Below, piece by piece: positions 1 to 13,260 of a DNA stretch of 64,000 nucleotides. Below the pieces are notes generated by a model. The model did not search any database, was not told the origin of the DNA, and saw only the letters and a list, made by a program, of their open reading frames with translations. Each line of letters starts with the position of its first letter. The stretch's first letter is position 1. The DNA is from Pampus argenteus (lineage: Eukaryota > Chordata > Actinopteri > Scombriformes > Stromateidae): contig CM072877.1 in NCBI GenBank assembly GCA_036937835.1, positions 9,737,001 through 9,801,000 on the forward strand, written 5' to 3'. The translations under genes were made by a program, and so were the position numbers.

Positions 1-3000
1 ATTTTGCATTATTAACAATATACAATGATTTCTTTCAAATACATTGTTTTAAATTGCTCAGAAAAGTTAAATAAATATGAATCCTCACTGTGTTTTTTTT
101 TCCCCCTGCAGCAGAATGAATCCTTAATGTCAATGTGGCAGTATCGCCTAAATGGGAGCATGTCCAGATATCCTTACTAAATGAAGAATGGCAGGATTGA
201 AATGTCAGAAAGACGTGCTGTTACAGCCTTTTCATTTACTGCTTAATTAGAACTCTGCTCAGGTGGAAATCAGGGTGGAGTGAAGGAAGTCTCATTAAGC
301 AAATAGGGAAAACACCTGTGTAGGTGGGTTGGAGTGTATATCACAGATGCAATACAATTAATATTAACATCACACAGAGGTAAAAACAAATTTTCTATTG
401 AAGTGTTTTGAACAAGCAACACCGTCATAACAAATTAGGGTGCAAACTTTGGAGAGAGAGGGAGACAGAGAGAGGCTTTTTAATAAAGTTTTATGATAGA
501 TGCTCGCTGTCATTTTCCTGACGCTAATATTGCAACTCTTCTGTTTGTAGTTTGATGTCGCTCACTTTCCCTCCTACGCTATTCAAAACACTGAAGTCTC
601 AGCATGTCACACTGCAAAGTATTTCTCATTGTACAGTATATCAACATTTTGTCCTTTTTTTTTTTTTTTAAGATTTCAATTACACTGCAATCATAAGCAA
701 TTAAATGTCTGCTCTCCCGCTAGAACGATAAGAGGTGTGTCTTTCAAATGTACATCAGTGACAACAGAATTAAATCATAAATCAGCTTCTGACGGGTGCA
801 GCTGCCATGCTGCCAGAGGGCAGATAAAGATGATACAACTGAACCAAAACGAACAGTCAGTGAATGAGGGCGGCGTGTGAAGCACATGTTTTCACATGTG
901 TTGTCACAGTTGAACGCTTAAATAACAATAACAGAGATCACGACTTCTCCTGCCTTCTGGCATCGTTCTCTCTCGTTTTCCCGATATTACACCAGCAGCT
1001 GTTTGGACTTCAGTTGAATGGAAATGGTTTCTCTTTCTGCTCCATCTATCAGATCTCAGATGTATTAGGTGTCAAGTACAGTGTGCTTAATCATCACCGC
1101 TAGTCTTGTTTTTCTTTGTGTCCTTTTTGAAAAATGAAAAACAGAAAATGCAGACCTTACTTTATTCCAGCTGATTAATTTGCTGCTTGTACTAGATTCA
1201 GAATATGCTGACTGATTGACTCCCTGTAGGCAGTAGTGTTGTTACAGTGTCTCCGCGGTTTGTTCATTCTATCATTGCGCTTTCATCAGTTTATCACAAC
1301 ACAAACGTGTAAATAAATAGTACCTAGATGTTGGAAAAAGAATGAAATATTTTACGTAGTGGTTGGAGAATGTCCAAAAAACAAAAAATGATTAGGCATG
1401 TGGGCCTTTTAGCCCCAATTAAAGGAAATCTCATGGAAATCTAGGGTTTATTTACAACTACAGTTATTTCGCTATTGGCTATGATAAAATTGTACTCACC
1501 AAAGTAATTACTTAGATTTTGTAAAACGTAGGTCCATCAAAACCGACACAATCAGATCACATCCTTTCCTCCTACCTTCTTCTATGACCATGCATGAAAG
1601 CAGAAAAACAGGATTAATAGATATGTGGAATCAATAGTGTCTCCTCAGCGTTATATTTTGCCTCTCCTACCTCTCCTGTAGCCCAAAGCAGATGCTACAT
1701 CCGTTGCCTCTGGGTCTAGACAGAGCCTGGGGACTGTGGCTCCACACAAACACCCTCATCTTCTCCTTCAGTTCTCCTCTCATCTTCCCAACACCACCCC
1801 GCTTCCCACCCTTTTTCAGCACAGGTGGACATATCATCATTATTGGCCTGTCTGCATGATGTCACATGCGGGACCCTGCACCAATTCACACAAGTGATCC
1901 CTTCTCACAAAGTCCTTTGGGGGGTGTGGGGGATTTAGCAGGAGGAGAAAGAAGTGGTTCTGGCGGCTTAACGCTCTCAGTGTATCCCACATCTGTGGCC
2001 GTCATAGTTGCTCTGGAACATAAGGGATTGTATAATATGCATGCCATTTTCACAAAGCTTGGCAACAAACAAATGACAGCACATAACAAATTACAGAAGC
2101 CATTTAGTGACATTATTTGTATCATAAACCATGCTCAATGGACCCAAAATGAAATTGAAAGAGGCACATTGTGTAACACCAAATTACCCCCGAAACTCCA
2201 ATTTGCTTTGTAGAAGGAAATTAAAAAGAAGAGGAGGCACATGTAATATATGGCCGCACAACTTTGGTGACACTTGAACAATCACATGAATCATGCAGGT
2301 GAAGAAAAACCAACCTATGTTATTATCGTTTCCTCATGAAGTTACAGGTAGATTGAGAATTTTAGCGTTCATGCTCTCAATGTTTTCCAGTCCACTAAAG
2401 TAGACGGGTTGCCTGCCTACTTCGGATTGAGCAGAGCAGTTGTCTTCTAATCAATACTCTGAACAGGTACCTCTTTGCAGCTCATATATAATCAATTTAC
2501 CACAGAGCATTATAGCTGAACTTCACCTCCATTGCAAAACAAGCTTTCACGCCTGTCACAGGGAGGATGAACCAAAAAAGTAAATTAATTCTTTTGGCTG
2601 AATATTCCCAGCAGCACCAGCTGTGCAGGGACACCATATGCCTGCTGCTCTGAACACACAATGAGTGTGAGCGCGACACAATGAATAATTTTTTCCTGAG
2701 GTTAAAAACAATACTCTACATAAAATCTATCTTTTGAGTATCAAACGTTCTCCTTCTGAGAGGTGACTGTGTAGCTTCCTCTCTGAGAGGAAAAACCAGG
2801 TGTGGACAGCTTGAATTAAGTCCGTTACAATGCGTGACATTTTTTTCTTTTTGTCTGTACCGTCCGTATGCTCATTATATTCCAAACACTCCACCAAAAT
2901 TAATTTTTAATACTTGTCAGTGCTATACATGTACACACATTTTTAAAACTGAGTCAACTGAATCAAACTGAACTGCCTAGTGAATCATCATTATCACTAA

Positions 3001-5470
3001 ATGAATCATTAGCGTTTAGCGGTGGAGCCCCACACACTGGTGACTAAGACCACTGTTGACAGCTCAGCTGTGATTCGCAGTAAATATTGTTACATCCGTG
3101 GCTCATAAAATGACCGTGAGAGCCACAGAAATGATCACCATGTGATGATTCTCTTGCGAATAGTTGGCTACTGAGCTGCTAAGTGTACAAACGGTGCTTA
3201 TTTGTTTTTTGTTTTTTTACTAAAAAGAACTCGTAGAAAAAAAGTGAGCAAATAACGTTGTCAATGAACATTTGAACTAAACTGAATAAAACTTTTTGAT
3301 TCCACAAAGTGATTTGTTCTGTCCCTGTTTAGCCTTTTTGCTGATGTGTCAGAGCACTGCCATTCCTCAGGCAATATTGCATTTTCATATGTCTTACTTA
3401 TTAAATATGGACTGTGAAATATGATAAGCGTACAATTTCAAATAATCAAAATATACAGTGGTGGAAACATGTCATTTTATGACTGATAGTCCTGAACTTC
3501 TCCGATCTTTTTAAAACATTTTCCATCTGCTTTCCACACATCTGCAATTGAGAAAAACATTTTTTTTTTTTACTCAAAATAATGCCTGCTATTAGCTATG
3601 ATAGTGTAAAATATACAATAAAACTTATGAATATGGTAAAAGTTTATCTAACATCTTTCAGTGTCCTATTTGGATTATCACCAACCAGCTCTCGGATAGA
3701 TCAATGATGCACAGTAAACTAAACGCATTATCAGGCTGTGATGTCCATTTTTGTCACAGTCATAACAAGTGTTAAAGAGAATTAAACTGAGATTACTGGA
3801 TTATTCAGTGGTGTCCAGTATTTGAAATATTCCACAGCGCTGCTTTCCACCACTGTCTATGTCTGAGACTGTTCAGCTGCTATTCTTTTAGACACCAACC
3901 TGTTTATGATAAAGAAAAGACATCCCTGCCGCACACTGAGGTTTCAGTCGCCACTATGAACATGTCTTCTATATCATTATATGCAATCGGACCTTTGTTT
4001 TATGAAAATCAATGTTTCCCTACTATACCAGCCTGCTATCTGTCTCTATTCATCTGGTGGTCTATTTATCTGTCCTCTGTTGTATTGTTTGTTTGATTCT
4101 GCGTGTTTGTCTTTCTGTTCAATTTATTTCTCATTTCCCTTCCCCTCCTCTCTTTTTCTATCTCCAAATTCACACTATGTGTTCATTCAAATGGAAATCA
4201 ATAACATAGCTGCTGCAGCTGTACTGTAATTATACGTCTTCTATCATGACATCATTGCGTGAAATAGAAATAACAAAATGTTCACCTCGTTGAAACGGTG
4301 AGCATTGTGAAAACGGTGCCTCGGTCGTCTATGCGGTCACACGTATTTGCTGTGATGAAACATCTTGGACCTGCAGCTCTGGGAGTAAAAAATGCCAAGT
4401 CTCTGCTTCACGGTAGCATCTTTAGATCCTGAGGCGGTGGTCAGGATAAAATGGGCTCTACTCAGCACCAGTTTAATGCTGCAAAGAGCTGCTGTCTCAC
4501 AGCATTTCAATTCTTCATGGGAAAAGGCCACAGGAAAAGGTCGATATAGTCAGGGGAATGTTCTGCTGATTATTAAAATGGTTACCTTTAAATAGTTGTG
4601 ATGATGGTAGCAAAATGAAAGTTTAGATTTCCTCTTATTTCCTCCACTCAGCAGCTCTGTTAGTTAGAGGCCAGTATTTGCGTGAATTAAGTAGTACCTG
4701 GTATGATTATAAAGGCTGGCTAAAACCTATGGGTCCTGAAATTAAATCCTTTAAATGTTAACATTAATTAGCCATTCACTGGTAAAGGAGCCCCCTGCAG
4801 TCAAGACCTCAACCTCAGACTGGTTGGCGGTAGACTAAACCTTGATTATTAGTCATCCTCTCCTGAATTTTTTGATAATTTTCTCCATGTGCGCATGTAA
4901 TTGTGTCTACTTTGGAATAAAAGAGAATATAAAGCATAAATATATCTTGCTGGAATTGAATCAAAGCATTGATCACTTGCTCATTATGAACACCTGGGAT
5001 AAACGGCCTAAAGAAGCCAGCTCAAAACATCTAATCTATACTAACCCTGCAAACAAAATCCAGGTGGATTAGCAGGGTTTCATTAGGAGGGCCATTAATA
5101 TTTATAAATTAATTTCACACATTGTTTAACCCAGCTTTGTTAAAAGGGTTGTCTGTTTGTGAAATAATCATAGGAGCCCAGGAGGTTCATTAAGCCTCAG
5201 ACTAATCCCGGCAAATCCACCTGCCTCCGCAGATCACTCCAACCTGAACTAACTCCTAAATAAAAGTGACACTTGCAGCGATAACACATTTTGTCCTTAT
5301 CGCTTCCTGTCCTTCCTTAGATGTCACTCAGGGAAAGGCTGGGTTGCAATCCTTGAATGAAGTATGTATACTGTATACTGTGCATCACTAAAGTTTATGA
5401 TCAGTGATCACATCCTTCCTTGTTTGATGCAACAGCTATACAACATTATCAACAATAAACTTAAGTCTAT
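1..5470. other. Non-coding AT-rich DNA, no gene seen
   Basis: No reading frame here exceeds about 115 codons, and none has a recognisable domain or a convincing pair of splice sites. The stretch contains short T and A runs, for example near 651-670 and 3559-3571. It has moderately complex, gene-desert-like sequence at about 200-360, 4330-4560 and 5045-5240 that resembles conserved non-coding DNA in style. A pyrimidine tract followed by CAG at about 90-111 looks like a splice acceptor, but no coding frame follows it. This is most simply intergenic or intronic DNA. Confidence 0.7.
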
Positions 5471-5473
5471 GTA

Positions 5474-5503
5474 ACTATACTATACTATACTATACTATAC
5501 TAT
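5474..5503. repeat. (ACTAT)n microsatellite
   Basis: About six near-perfect tandem copies of the pentamer ACTAT. It is a simple repeat with no sign of function, and its copy number is probably polymorphic. Confidence 0.9.
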
Positions 5504-5913
5504 GACTAGCCTTCCCACAACCTCATATGACAAACATTGAAGGACAGACGTATACTGACAGTTGTCAGTGTGGTATCAATACTTTATACTTGATTGGATT
5601 CTAACATGCTGAATAATACGTGACAAGCAATTAAAAACATACTGTAATGTGGAGGGTTTGCTTTTTTCCCCCAGTAATGCTGACATGTGGCTTGGTGTGA
5701 AAGGTTACAGATTTCACTGCTGAGACTTGAAGGATTTATATTCATCCTCTGAAGGCGAATCTGTCTAATATGACAGTTTAATCCCCTTAGAGACGTATTA
5801 ACTGTGATCAAAGATCCCTGAATCTTTGTCATTGTCTGGCGCCTTAAGAAAGCACAAACCTGACAGCTGATGGTTTTAGCCCTCTGAAAAAGGAAATGTT
5901 TTGTTTAAATGTA

Positions 5914-5987
5914 CAGTACCAGTCAAACGATTGGACACACCTTCCCATTCACTTGAATGACAGTGTGTCCAAACTTTTGACTGCTTA
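5914..5987. mobile_element. Very short palindromic Tc1-type MITE
   Basis: The left end reads CAGTACCAGTCAAACGATTG followed by GACACACC. About 45 bases later the right end, TGTGTCCAAACTTTTGACTG, is its near-perfect inverse. The arms are separated by only about 20 bases that themselves contain CATTCA/TGAATG. CAGTACCAGTCAAA-type ends with GGACACACCTT are known to me as the terminal inverted repeats of a widespread vertebrate Tc1-like transposon. A TA dinucleotide precedes the left end, as expected for Tc1 insertion. The right end lacks its last bases (GACTGCTTAC in place of GACTGGTACTG), so the copy is damaged. It has no coding capacity. The family assignment is from memory. Confidence 0.7.
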
Positions 5988-5989
5988 CT

Positions 5990-8350
5990 TTTTTGAAATG
6001 CGTATTTAATATCTTCTTAATGAGACAATACCTATTACAACAATTGCAATTTAGTCCAATGAATGAATTTATTGTCTCTTGCACAAAAACAAACTGTCAC
6101 TCATCACTGTTCACTGTGCTGGAACCACAATAAAACCAAAATGTTCCCTTTTAGCAAGAGGCCTCAGTGAAGTCATCAAACAGGAAATTGCATTCTGGGC
6201 TTTTGGCTGAATATTCTAATGCATACAAAGACAATTCGAAGGCTCATTTTAAAGGCCCTTGATTGTAGCACTCAGTTGGGACTCACAGCAAAGCCTGAAG
6301 CCCTGCAACCTGATTGTAAAGAGGAAAAACTGTGCTGGATATCTGGGTTTATTTTTTAATTGGGGCTGGGGGAGGGGGGGCATTAATGATTCAGTCTGAT
6401 ACCCTGCACAGAAGAGTATTCTTTAAAAATATCTCACGTTTGGAGGTTCAATACAATTCAATACCATATTCTGTAATTAAAATTTAACAAAGTTTTTTCA
6501 CAATGAAAGCAGATAGTGTACCTTGATCCTACTGTTATCTCTGACTTGAAAATGATCAAACTAATTGGAATAAAGCAAGTTACATCCATGGCCCTGCCTG
6601 CAGTGTAGTAACAGCACAAGTGACTCCCAAGGGTGTGTTTAAAGACTCAACAAGAGAGTCATAAACACAAGATTTAATCTAAAAGTGGTATTTTTCTTCT
6701 TCTATTTCAAACACTTCAGTCCTTTGTTAGGATTAAGTTAGATAAGGAATTAAAAATCATGTAATTTGTTGCCTGCACTGCTATCCTTCTTGTCTTTTAG
6801 ATCTGAAAGAAGGATGAAAGACACTTAAACGAGGACAGTGTGTGCCAACTGTTCTCACAAACTTTCAGTGCTAATATATTGCCAAGGTCAGTAGATTTTG
6901 CATTGTGCCATTTGATTTGAACTGACCTCCAGGGAAAGACATAAGATGTCGAGAAGCGTTTCTTACCTCCAGACCAAACTCACCTTTTTGTCTTAAAGAA
7001 ATATGTTAAATCAGACCACTGTCTTTGGCTCGCTTATTTTACGCTCTTGAATGACTACACCCTCAAGCAAGACTTGACACAAACGTGTTCCCTGCATACA
7101 AAAAAAGAGAAATGTATAAAAAAAGTCTTTGGTTGACCGTCTTCCTCCTTTGATTCTTTAGGATATGATAGTTGTCTATATAATAGTTTATATCAACAGG
7201 GTATATAAAATAGTAGAGTCTGCCATTCTCGCACTGGTTTCAAATTCCCTAGACACGCATTTGACCTATTGCCAAAAAAGAAATTATATAACTGCCTCCA
7301 GTGAGCACTGCCATTGATAAATAGTCCTAATAACCTTTTTGTTAACCCACGAGCCATTAACTATTTTTCAAAAACCACTCAAAAGGCAATCAGAGGTCAG
7401 GTATGTGTTGCGGCTTTGTCCAGTGGGTGTTTCACATAGCAAAGAATAATCCGACAATCTGAGGGCTCTCAGATTTAGGGGTTTCTAGATGCTTTAAGCC
7501 TCTACACACAAGCAACCATACCAAGCACCAAGTTCTTCATCAGTCTCCGTCTGACTTAAACAGGCTCTGTGACTCGGCTATATCACAACATTTCATGGAC
7601 GCAAACAAAAGACGCTCGTACCTCATTTGCAAAAAGGACTGTAACACGCATGACGGCATGTATGATTAATGGAAGGACCTCTCTGTTGGTTATTTTCAGG
7701 CTACAGAAGAATTGCCACATTGCTGCAGTGGACTTTCATTAAGCGCATCCATTTAAGTCCATGCTCTGCAAACACATTTGCGACCAAATAATGTACCTAA
7801 TAGTTTTTCTTTCATATAAAAACTTGCTTTTTGCTCATGGTGATAGAAATCTTGATAGTGTTGTCTTGAAAATCCTGTCTGAGTTCTTCCCCGTACAGTT
7901 CAGATCCCTGAATTACAAAGGTAGACACAATTGCAACCTTCCACTTGATTCGTCCGATGGTCGGACACGCCACCTTTTCACACTCATCTCATCCTCTTTT
8001 CATTTCATTGAGGACTCACGGAAAATCTTTCGGCTTGTGTGATAACGGAGATTGTATCTCAAACAACATCACGTGAAACTCATATAATTATACCTTTGTT
8101 TAATATTTGAATATAAAGAAAAAACACGGCCTAACTAAGCGACAGAGACCCTTTTTTTTTGCCTTACAGTTGAGGTCACTGAATTGCCAACAAAATGCCA
8201 AGGGTCCAGCGGGGAACTGGAGTCTATGAATTTTTCATGTGTTCCCTAATGTCAGACATTCGCTGGTGAAGTGGCTTGATCTTCGCTGTTGCAGAAAATG
8301 TTGTGATTAATTCTTTTCTGACTTCCTACTGTAACCCGAGCCCACTATTT
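5990..8350. other. Non-coding DNA, no gene seen
   Basis: No frame with a recognisable domain. At 6362-6380 there is a G-rich run cluster. About 6120-6330 is balanced-composition, low-repeat sequence of the kind often seen in conserved non-coding elements. The rest is ordinary AT-rich DNA with short homopolymers. Confidence 0.65.
6362..6380 (+). other. G-run cluster, possible G-quadruplex
   Basis: The plus strand carries runs of 4, 5 and 7 guanines separated by CT and A. The seven-G run can supply two tracts, so four G3 tracts with short loops are possible. It lies within AT-rich DNA and nothing nearby suggests a specific role. Confidence 0.5.
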
Positions 8351-8354
8351 GAAG

Positions 8355-8500
8355 CTATGCAGCTCCAAAATCAAAAGCTTTTTTAATTGCAGTGATGTGC
8401 CGGCAGCTTTGGACCGTAATGCTCAGTACATCTGCACATAGTTTTTCAAGGTACTTGGAAGGTTGGTTGTTCCAAGTATCTTGGAGAACAAGTGTGTGTG
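8355..8500 (-). pseudogene. Tc1-like transposase 3' fragment
   Basis: A DNA transposase of the Tc1/mariner superfamily cuts and pastes its own element between TIR ends, inserting at TA. Read on the minus strand, this stretch encodes LVLQDTWNNQPSKYLEKL, then about 20 more residues including ITVQSCRHITA. This matches the carboxy end of Tc1-like transposases, where a tryptophan, two asparagines and a proline precede a KL-containing helix shortly before the stop codon. Only the terminal part is present. The DDE catalytic residues and the DNA-binding paired-like domain are missing, and no matching TIR pair was found around it. It cannot be functional. The same bases also form a 20-bp hairpin at 8441-8489. 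Assignment is by motif recall; the exact Tc1 subfamily is unknown. Confidence 0.7.
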
Positions 8501-8559
8501 TGTTGGTGTTTTTTGTAAGAATTTGGGAAATGTGTTTACATTCAAGGCAATGCAAATTG

Positions 8560-11500
8560 CCTATTCCCTAGTGAATATATGTAATATATAATCCTTGCTT
8601 CAGTGGAGGCTTCACAGACACAATTGATTGTGATCAAGTTTGAGACTTTACTGGAATCATTATTCATTTATGAATTATAGGAAATTGTTGTAATGCACGC
8701 CCACCAAAAAAAACCAACAGGACAGCAACATGTATAACATAACACTGACAGTGATGAAATGTCTGATTCCACTTTCCATACCCAGCAATCTATTCATTTT
8801 AAGAAAGAAATGTGATACTTGAGCTCTTGGAGCCCATGCAAGGCCAATGAGGGATACATTGGCTGGGTCTGTGTATGTATATATACAGCACATTCTCCAT
8901 TTAGTTTTAGCTATGCCTGGATTATTTATCTGTGTGTAAGGACTACTTTCCTACCCACATGTGTTTTGAGGCAGAAACCACAGTAATATTAAGTTAAGGT
9001 TGGACACCTGCAGTTCAGAGCAAATGTCTAGAAAAGGCCATTATCTATTATTCATGCTTTAAGTCTTAAAGAAGAATATTGGAGATTACTTCTTTTCTCT
9101 GTTCTCTCCAGGTAATGACAATGATTCATCACTGAAAGCACACGGGAGAGCAATAATGAATCATTGAGCTTTTCTTTTGCACAGATTTCCATCCCAGGTG
9201 TATTTTCCAAGTCATCGCAATACACATGAGAATGCTGCACCGAAAGAGGCTCTAAAGCAAACTCAAGTATGACTATTGGTCTTCAGATCAATGCGCTACA
9301 GTATATGTTACTAGCATTGAAGGGCTGTTACTACAATGTGAATATAGCAATTTGCCTTCACATCTTTCAATGTGGTGTCAGCTATAATAATAAAAACAGG
9401 TCCCTTTTTTTTTCTGTTTCTGGTTTGGGAATTATTTTTCCTCCCCTTTGTTGAGCTTTGTGTGTTATGTGCTCTGGTTTATTTACACTCCTCCAGCCCG
9501 AGCTTGAGTTGCATCAGGGATAAATTGCATCCTTGGACTTTGAGGCGAAATCATTTTTCCATTTGATAAATGGGCCTATCCACACTCACTGCCACATCTG
9601 AGTGTGTATGTGTGTTTTTTTTTTTTTTTTTTTTAAATCAGTGTATATGTAATTAAATTCAATAACCTTGGAAGCAACGCTTTTCTGAAGCTTACATTGT
9701 TTATTTTTGTGTTGTAAAGGCAGAGCACTTGCACTCATTATTTTACAACATTTATATGTCCATTATATGTCCATCTCCTGTGCACACTCGAACCAAAATC
9801 CCATTGTATAATTTCAGTGTGTACGATGTGTGCTAACATAGTTGTGTATTGATAGACAACTCTCATTGCGGTCTTTTCTCCACCATCCTTGCTACCGTCA
9901 ATGTCAGTCAACCTTTGTGTCAGCTGAAACCTCAGTTTGAAATGATGCTGGGAAAAAAACAAAAAAAAACAAAGCTGACATCTTTCTGCAGTTTGACCAT
10001 TGACTCAGTCCCACGCGAGTCATAAATGAAGGTCAGTACAGCACTATTTCTTCAGAATGAGCAAATGTAGTCACTCAGGTGAGAGTCGAGTCACCGAATC
10101 CACAGCTGAAACATGCAGGTTTGGATGACAGCTGTGATCTCGTAAGAGGTACAGCGCTCATCCGAGGAATACAACTCCTGTACAGTTTAGGTTTCTTTAA
10201 ATCATAACGTGAAGCATTTCTTCACGCGTATAATTAGCAGTTTGTATTTTTTTTGCTTCTGTGTTCGTTATCCCACCCGCAGAATCTCATTAAAATGAGA
10301 AAGACGGCTATTTCAATAGCAGTCCATTTGTGTGGTGAAAAAAAAAAGCTCTTACTTGGTGGAGCTGATGAAATTAGTAATTTAGTTGGATGTAGGCCCA
10401 TTTTGATCAGACCTTTTAACTCGCAGGGTTGTTACTTTCAATAAGGCTGCTCATCTGCTAAGCTGAAAATCGTCACCTTATATTACTACGTTCCATTACT
10501 GTCTACAATCTATTATGACTCTCACCTGTCCTGCCGGGAAAGTCATTTATTTTCGACAGAGCAGGGAAAATGGAAGTCTGCAGTCTTCTAGAAATAAAAT
10601 GAGCTCTTTTTAGTATTGATCTCCCACCCATTGACACGGTTTCTCTTTATATTCGACAGGTTTTGTTTCTTTCTTATAGACTAATATTACAGTTCATATG
10701 AAGTGTGACAGCTTGATAATTTTGACAATGGATCTCCTTTCTGTATCTGGCCTTAAATCTCTTTTTATATATTCACCTCACCATCTTAATATCACCGTGT
10801 ATTTTCTTCAGCACGTCTTCTGTTAATTGTAATACTTGAATTGAATTTCAATTAGAACAAAGGCAGAGATAAGCTATTTGATAATCTGTTATGTTACTGG
10901 GCCTTTATGGTGTTAATAGAAAATGTCAGTCTTTTATTTTCTTTTTGGATTTGATTTAACTTTATATTATCAAAGTCGTCATATTTTCTTTTCTGATTTT
11001 TTTTTTTTTTTTTTACCATATGAAGCAGGCTTGTCAAAAACATCAGCTAAACCGTGTTATATTGCTCAGAATCTTGTTAACAATAGAGTTCAGGCTATGT
11101 TATGTTTGTTTATCCAACTCTACGTATTGTGTTAAGCCAGAGGAAAATAACATCCTCTGACTTTCAGATAAATAAAGAGAGACACTCACCGACCCTGAAA
11201 GAATCATTGTTCTTTGAAATCCATACCTTGGCAATTTCATCTTTATCAAGTCGATTAATTAAAAACTGCTACTCATTAAAATATAGTAATTTAAATGATG
11301 TTCATCTAAATGTGGCCCCGGTTTTATCACTTAAGAAAGTCACCAAAAGCTTGAGGAAGATGACCCCAGTCTGACACACCGTAGGCCCCCGTTTCAGTAT
11401 AAGTAGAGGATGGTCTGACTTCCTTAAACTCTCAGTTAGAGGAAAAGAAAAATCCCCAGTGGCTGTGGCTTTAGGTTTCAGATTTTAGCTTGTTTTTTCT

Positions 11501-13220
11501 CCTGCTGATTGTGATGGAGCTCCGGAGGGAAACTTTGCCCCCCGAGAGTGCAGCTGACGGTGTCAAAGTCAGCAGGAGCCCGGTCGATGAACCTCATAGG
11601 AGCTGGACTGGACTGATTGTTGCTAGACACGGCATCAGAGGATCATTTGCATAAAGTTGAGCCTTTTCTCAACTTTCCCCTGTAGTGTCGTGTAGCTTGG
11701 CAGGTTTTGAATCTCTGGCTCAGTGGGAGGCACTGAACTGCAAAGACGGGTCACATTCACAATGAATAGCAGCTGTCACTCTCCAAGCGTTTGACTCCGT
11801 ATGTGTAAACGCTCCATAACCTTAACCAAATGTTGAGTGCCTAAAAATAACTATCATCATCATCATGCTTCACAGTTGCTACAAGTGACTACTGTATTAC
11901 AAAAGTGGATCTTATAGAAAAAAACAAAAAACATATGTTGGAACCAGGGTGATATTACATTTCACCCCAAATTCTGTTGCAAATTAGTAATATTTAAGTG
12001 CATTTTAGTGGACATGTTTGTTTAGGTGTCGCTGTTATTTCTGTGAATTGTTTAGCTCTTTGCAGCAGTAGGATGGATTTGGCCAGGATATTTATTGTGT
12101 CTTTTATAGTCATAAATGGCAATTATCTCTCCTTTTAATTTGGTCCACTGTTAATGTTTCATTTTCATGGTGCTTGTCAACACAAGTATTTATAAAGATG
12201 AATGTGGGTGGACAGAATCCAATTCTGGTTAATTTCCAGAGAAAATGTAAAACGGCAACATATTCAAGTGTGTGCTGTCATGAACTCAGGCAATTTTCAG
12301 TCAAATATGAGCATTTTCATGACAATAGGAGACTAGTTTTGATCAGAGGCCAAGAGGAATTGATAAATTCAGCTTCCCCAACTTGATCCTCCTCAAACAA
12401 AACACTAGTTACATCACTCACGTTATGTGTTAATTTTTTGTGTTTATATTTTCTCTTGTTTGGGTATTATTTCTTGTCACCTTGCAGCTTCTCTCTCCCT
12501 TCTGTTTCTTTTCCTTATCTGACTTCACCTTCAGTATGTGCACAATGGAAAAGGTTTTATCATGTGTTTGAAATGATGCTGGAAAAAAATCCTAATCTCT
12601 GCACCATCTCCACAAGGAAGAAAAGAAAATTAAGTGGAAATTATACCTGTGGTTTCAATTTCCCTGCAAACACTGTATGTGGGATTCCTTTTTTTTTTTT
12701 TTTTTTCGTTATGGCCAAACATGCTATTCACTCGCAAAGTGCTGAATGTTCATTAAAACATCCCACTCACTGTAGTGCAAGAGGATTTTTTCCAACTTTC
12801 CTCCCACACTGAGCTGTGCACACTATGCGCTATACCCTTATCCATATGTATACTTTATCCCACCAACGTCTTTGTTTCAGTTGTCTTATTGGAAAATTTA
12901 GGTCTCTCCCCCGACTTGTATTCATTTTCCAGATTCCAATTCTGACTTTTTAAAATTGATAAAACTGTAAAACTCTTGGCAAAAAAAAGAGAGAGAATTT
13001 CCCTAAAAATCAAAACTATTGCTTAAAACACTCAGCAGGGACATAATCCTCATTTTAAGTGGAAATGATGAAAACGAGCAGATTTTTACAATTAACACTC
13101 ACAATATGAAATATGTAGATATGATACATACATTCTCAACTCCTTACAGTTTGCTCTGCCCATATTAACTCACCCTCTTTGACAAAGCTGTAAGCCATCA
13201 TCTCACACACTTAAAACACA
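8560..13220. other. Non-coding DNA, no gene seen
   Basis: No convincing exon or RNA gene. T runs lie at about 9615-9635, 10997-11014 and 12689-12706. Scattered open frames up to 124 codons have low-complexity or implausible compositions. A moderately GC-rich patch at about 11500-11760 shows no obvious coding frame. Confidence 0.65.
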
Positions 13221-13223
13221 CAT

Positions 13224-13224
<1 letters not shown>

Positions 13225-13254
<30 letters not shown>
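13225..13254. repeat. (CA)n microsatellite
   Basis: About fifteen uninterrupted CA units, followed by a short TA stretch. Simple dinucleotide repeat. Confidence 0.95.

Positions 13255-13260
<6 letters not shown>

Noticed and set aside
90..125. Splice-acceptor-like pyrimidine tract with CAG
   Set aside because: The sequence after it soon hits stops in most frames, has no good donor and no recognisable peptide.
5474..5503. CRISPR-like array
   Set aside because: It is a contiguous pentamer microsatellite with no spacers; the organism is a vertebrate and no cas-like genes exist.
8441..8489. Confident miRNA gene
   Set aside because: The hairpin is short, sits in a transposase remnant whose consensus already contains much of both arms, and no expression can be seen from sequence.
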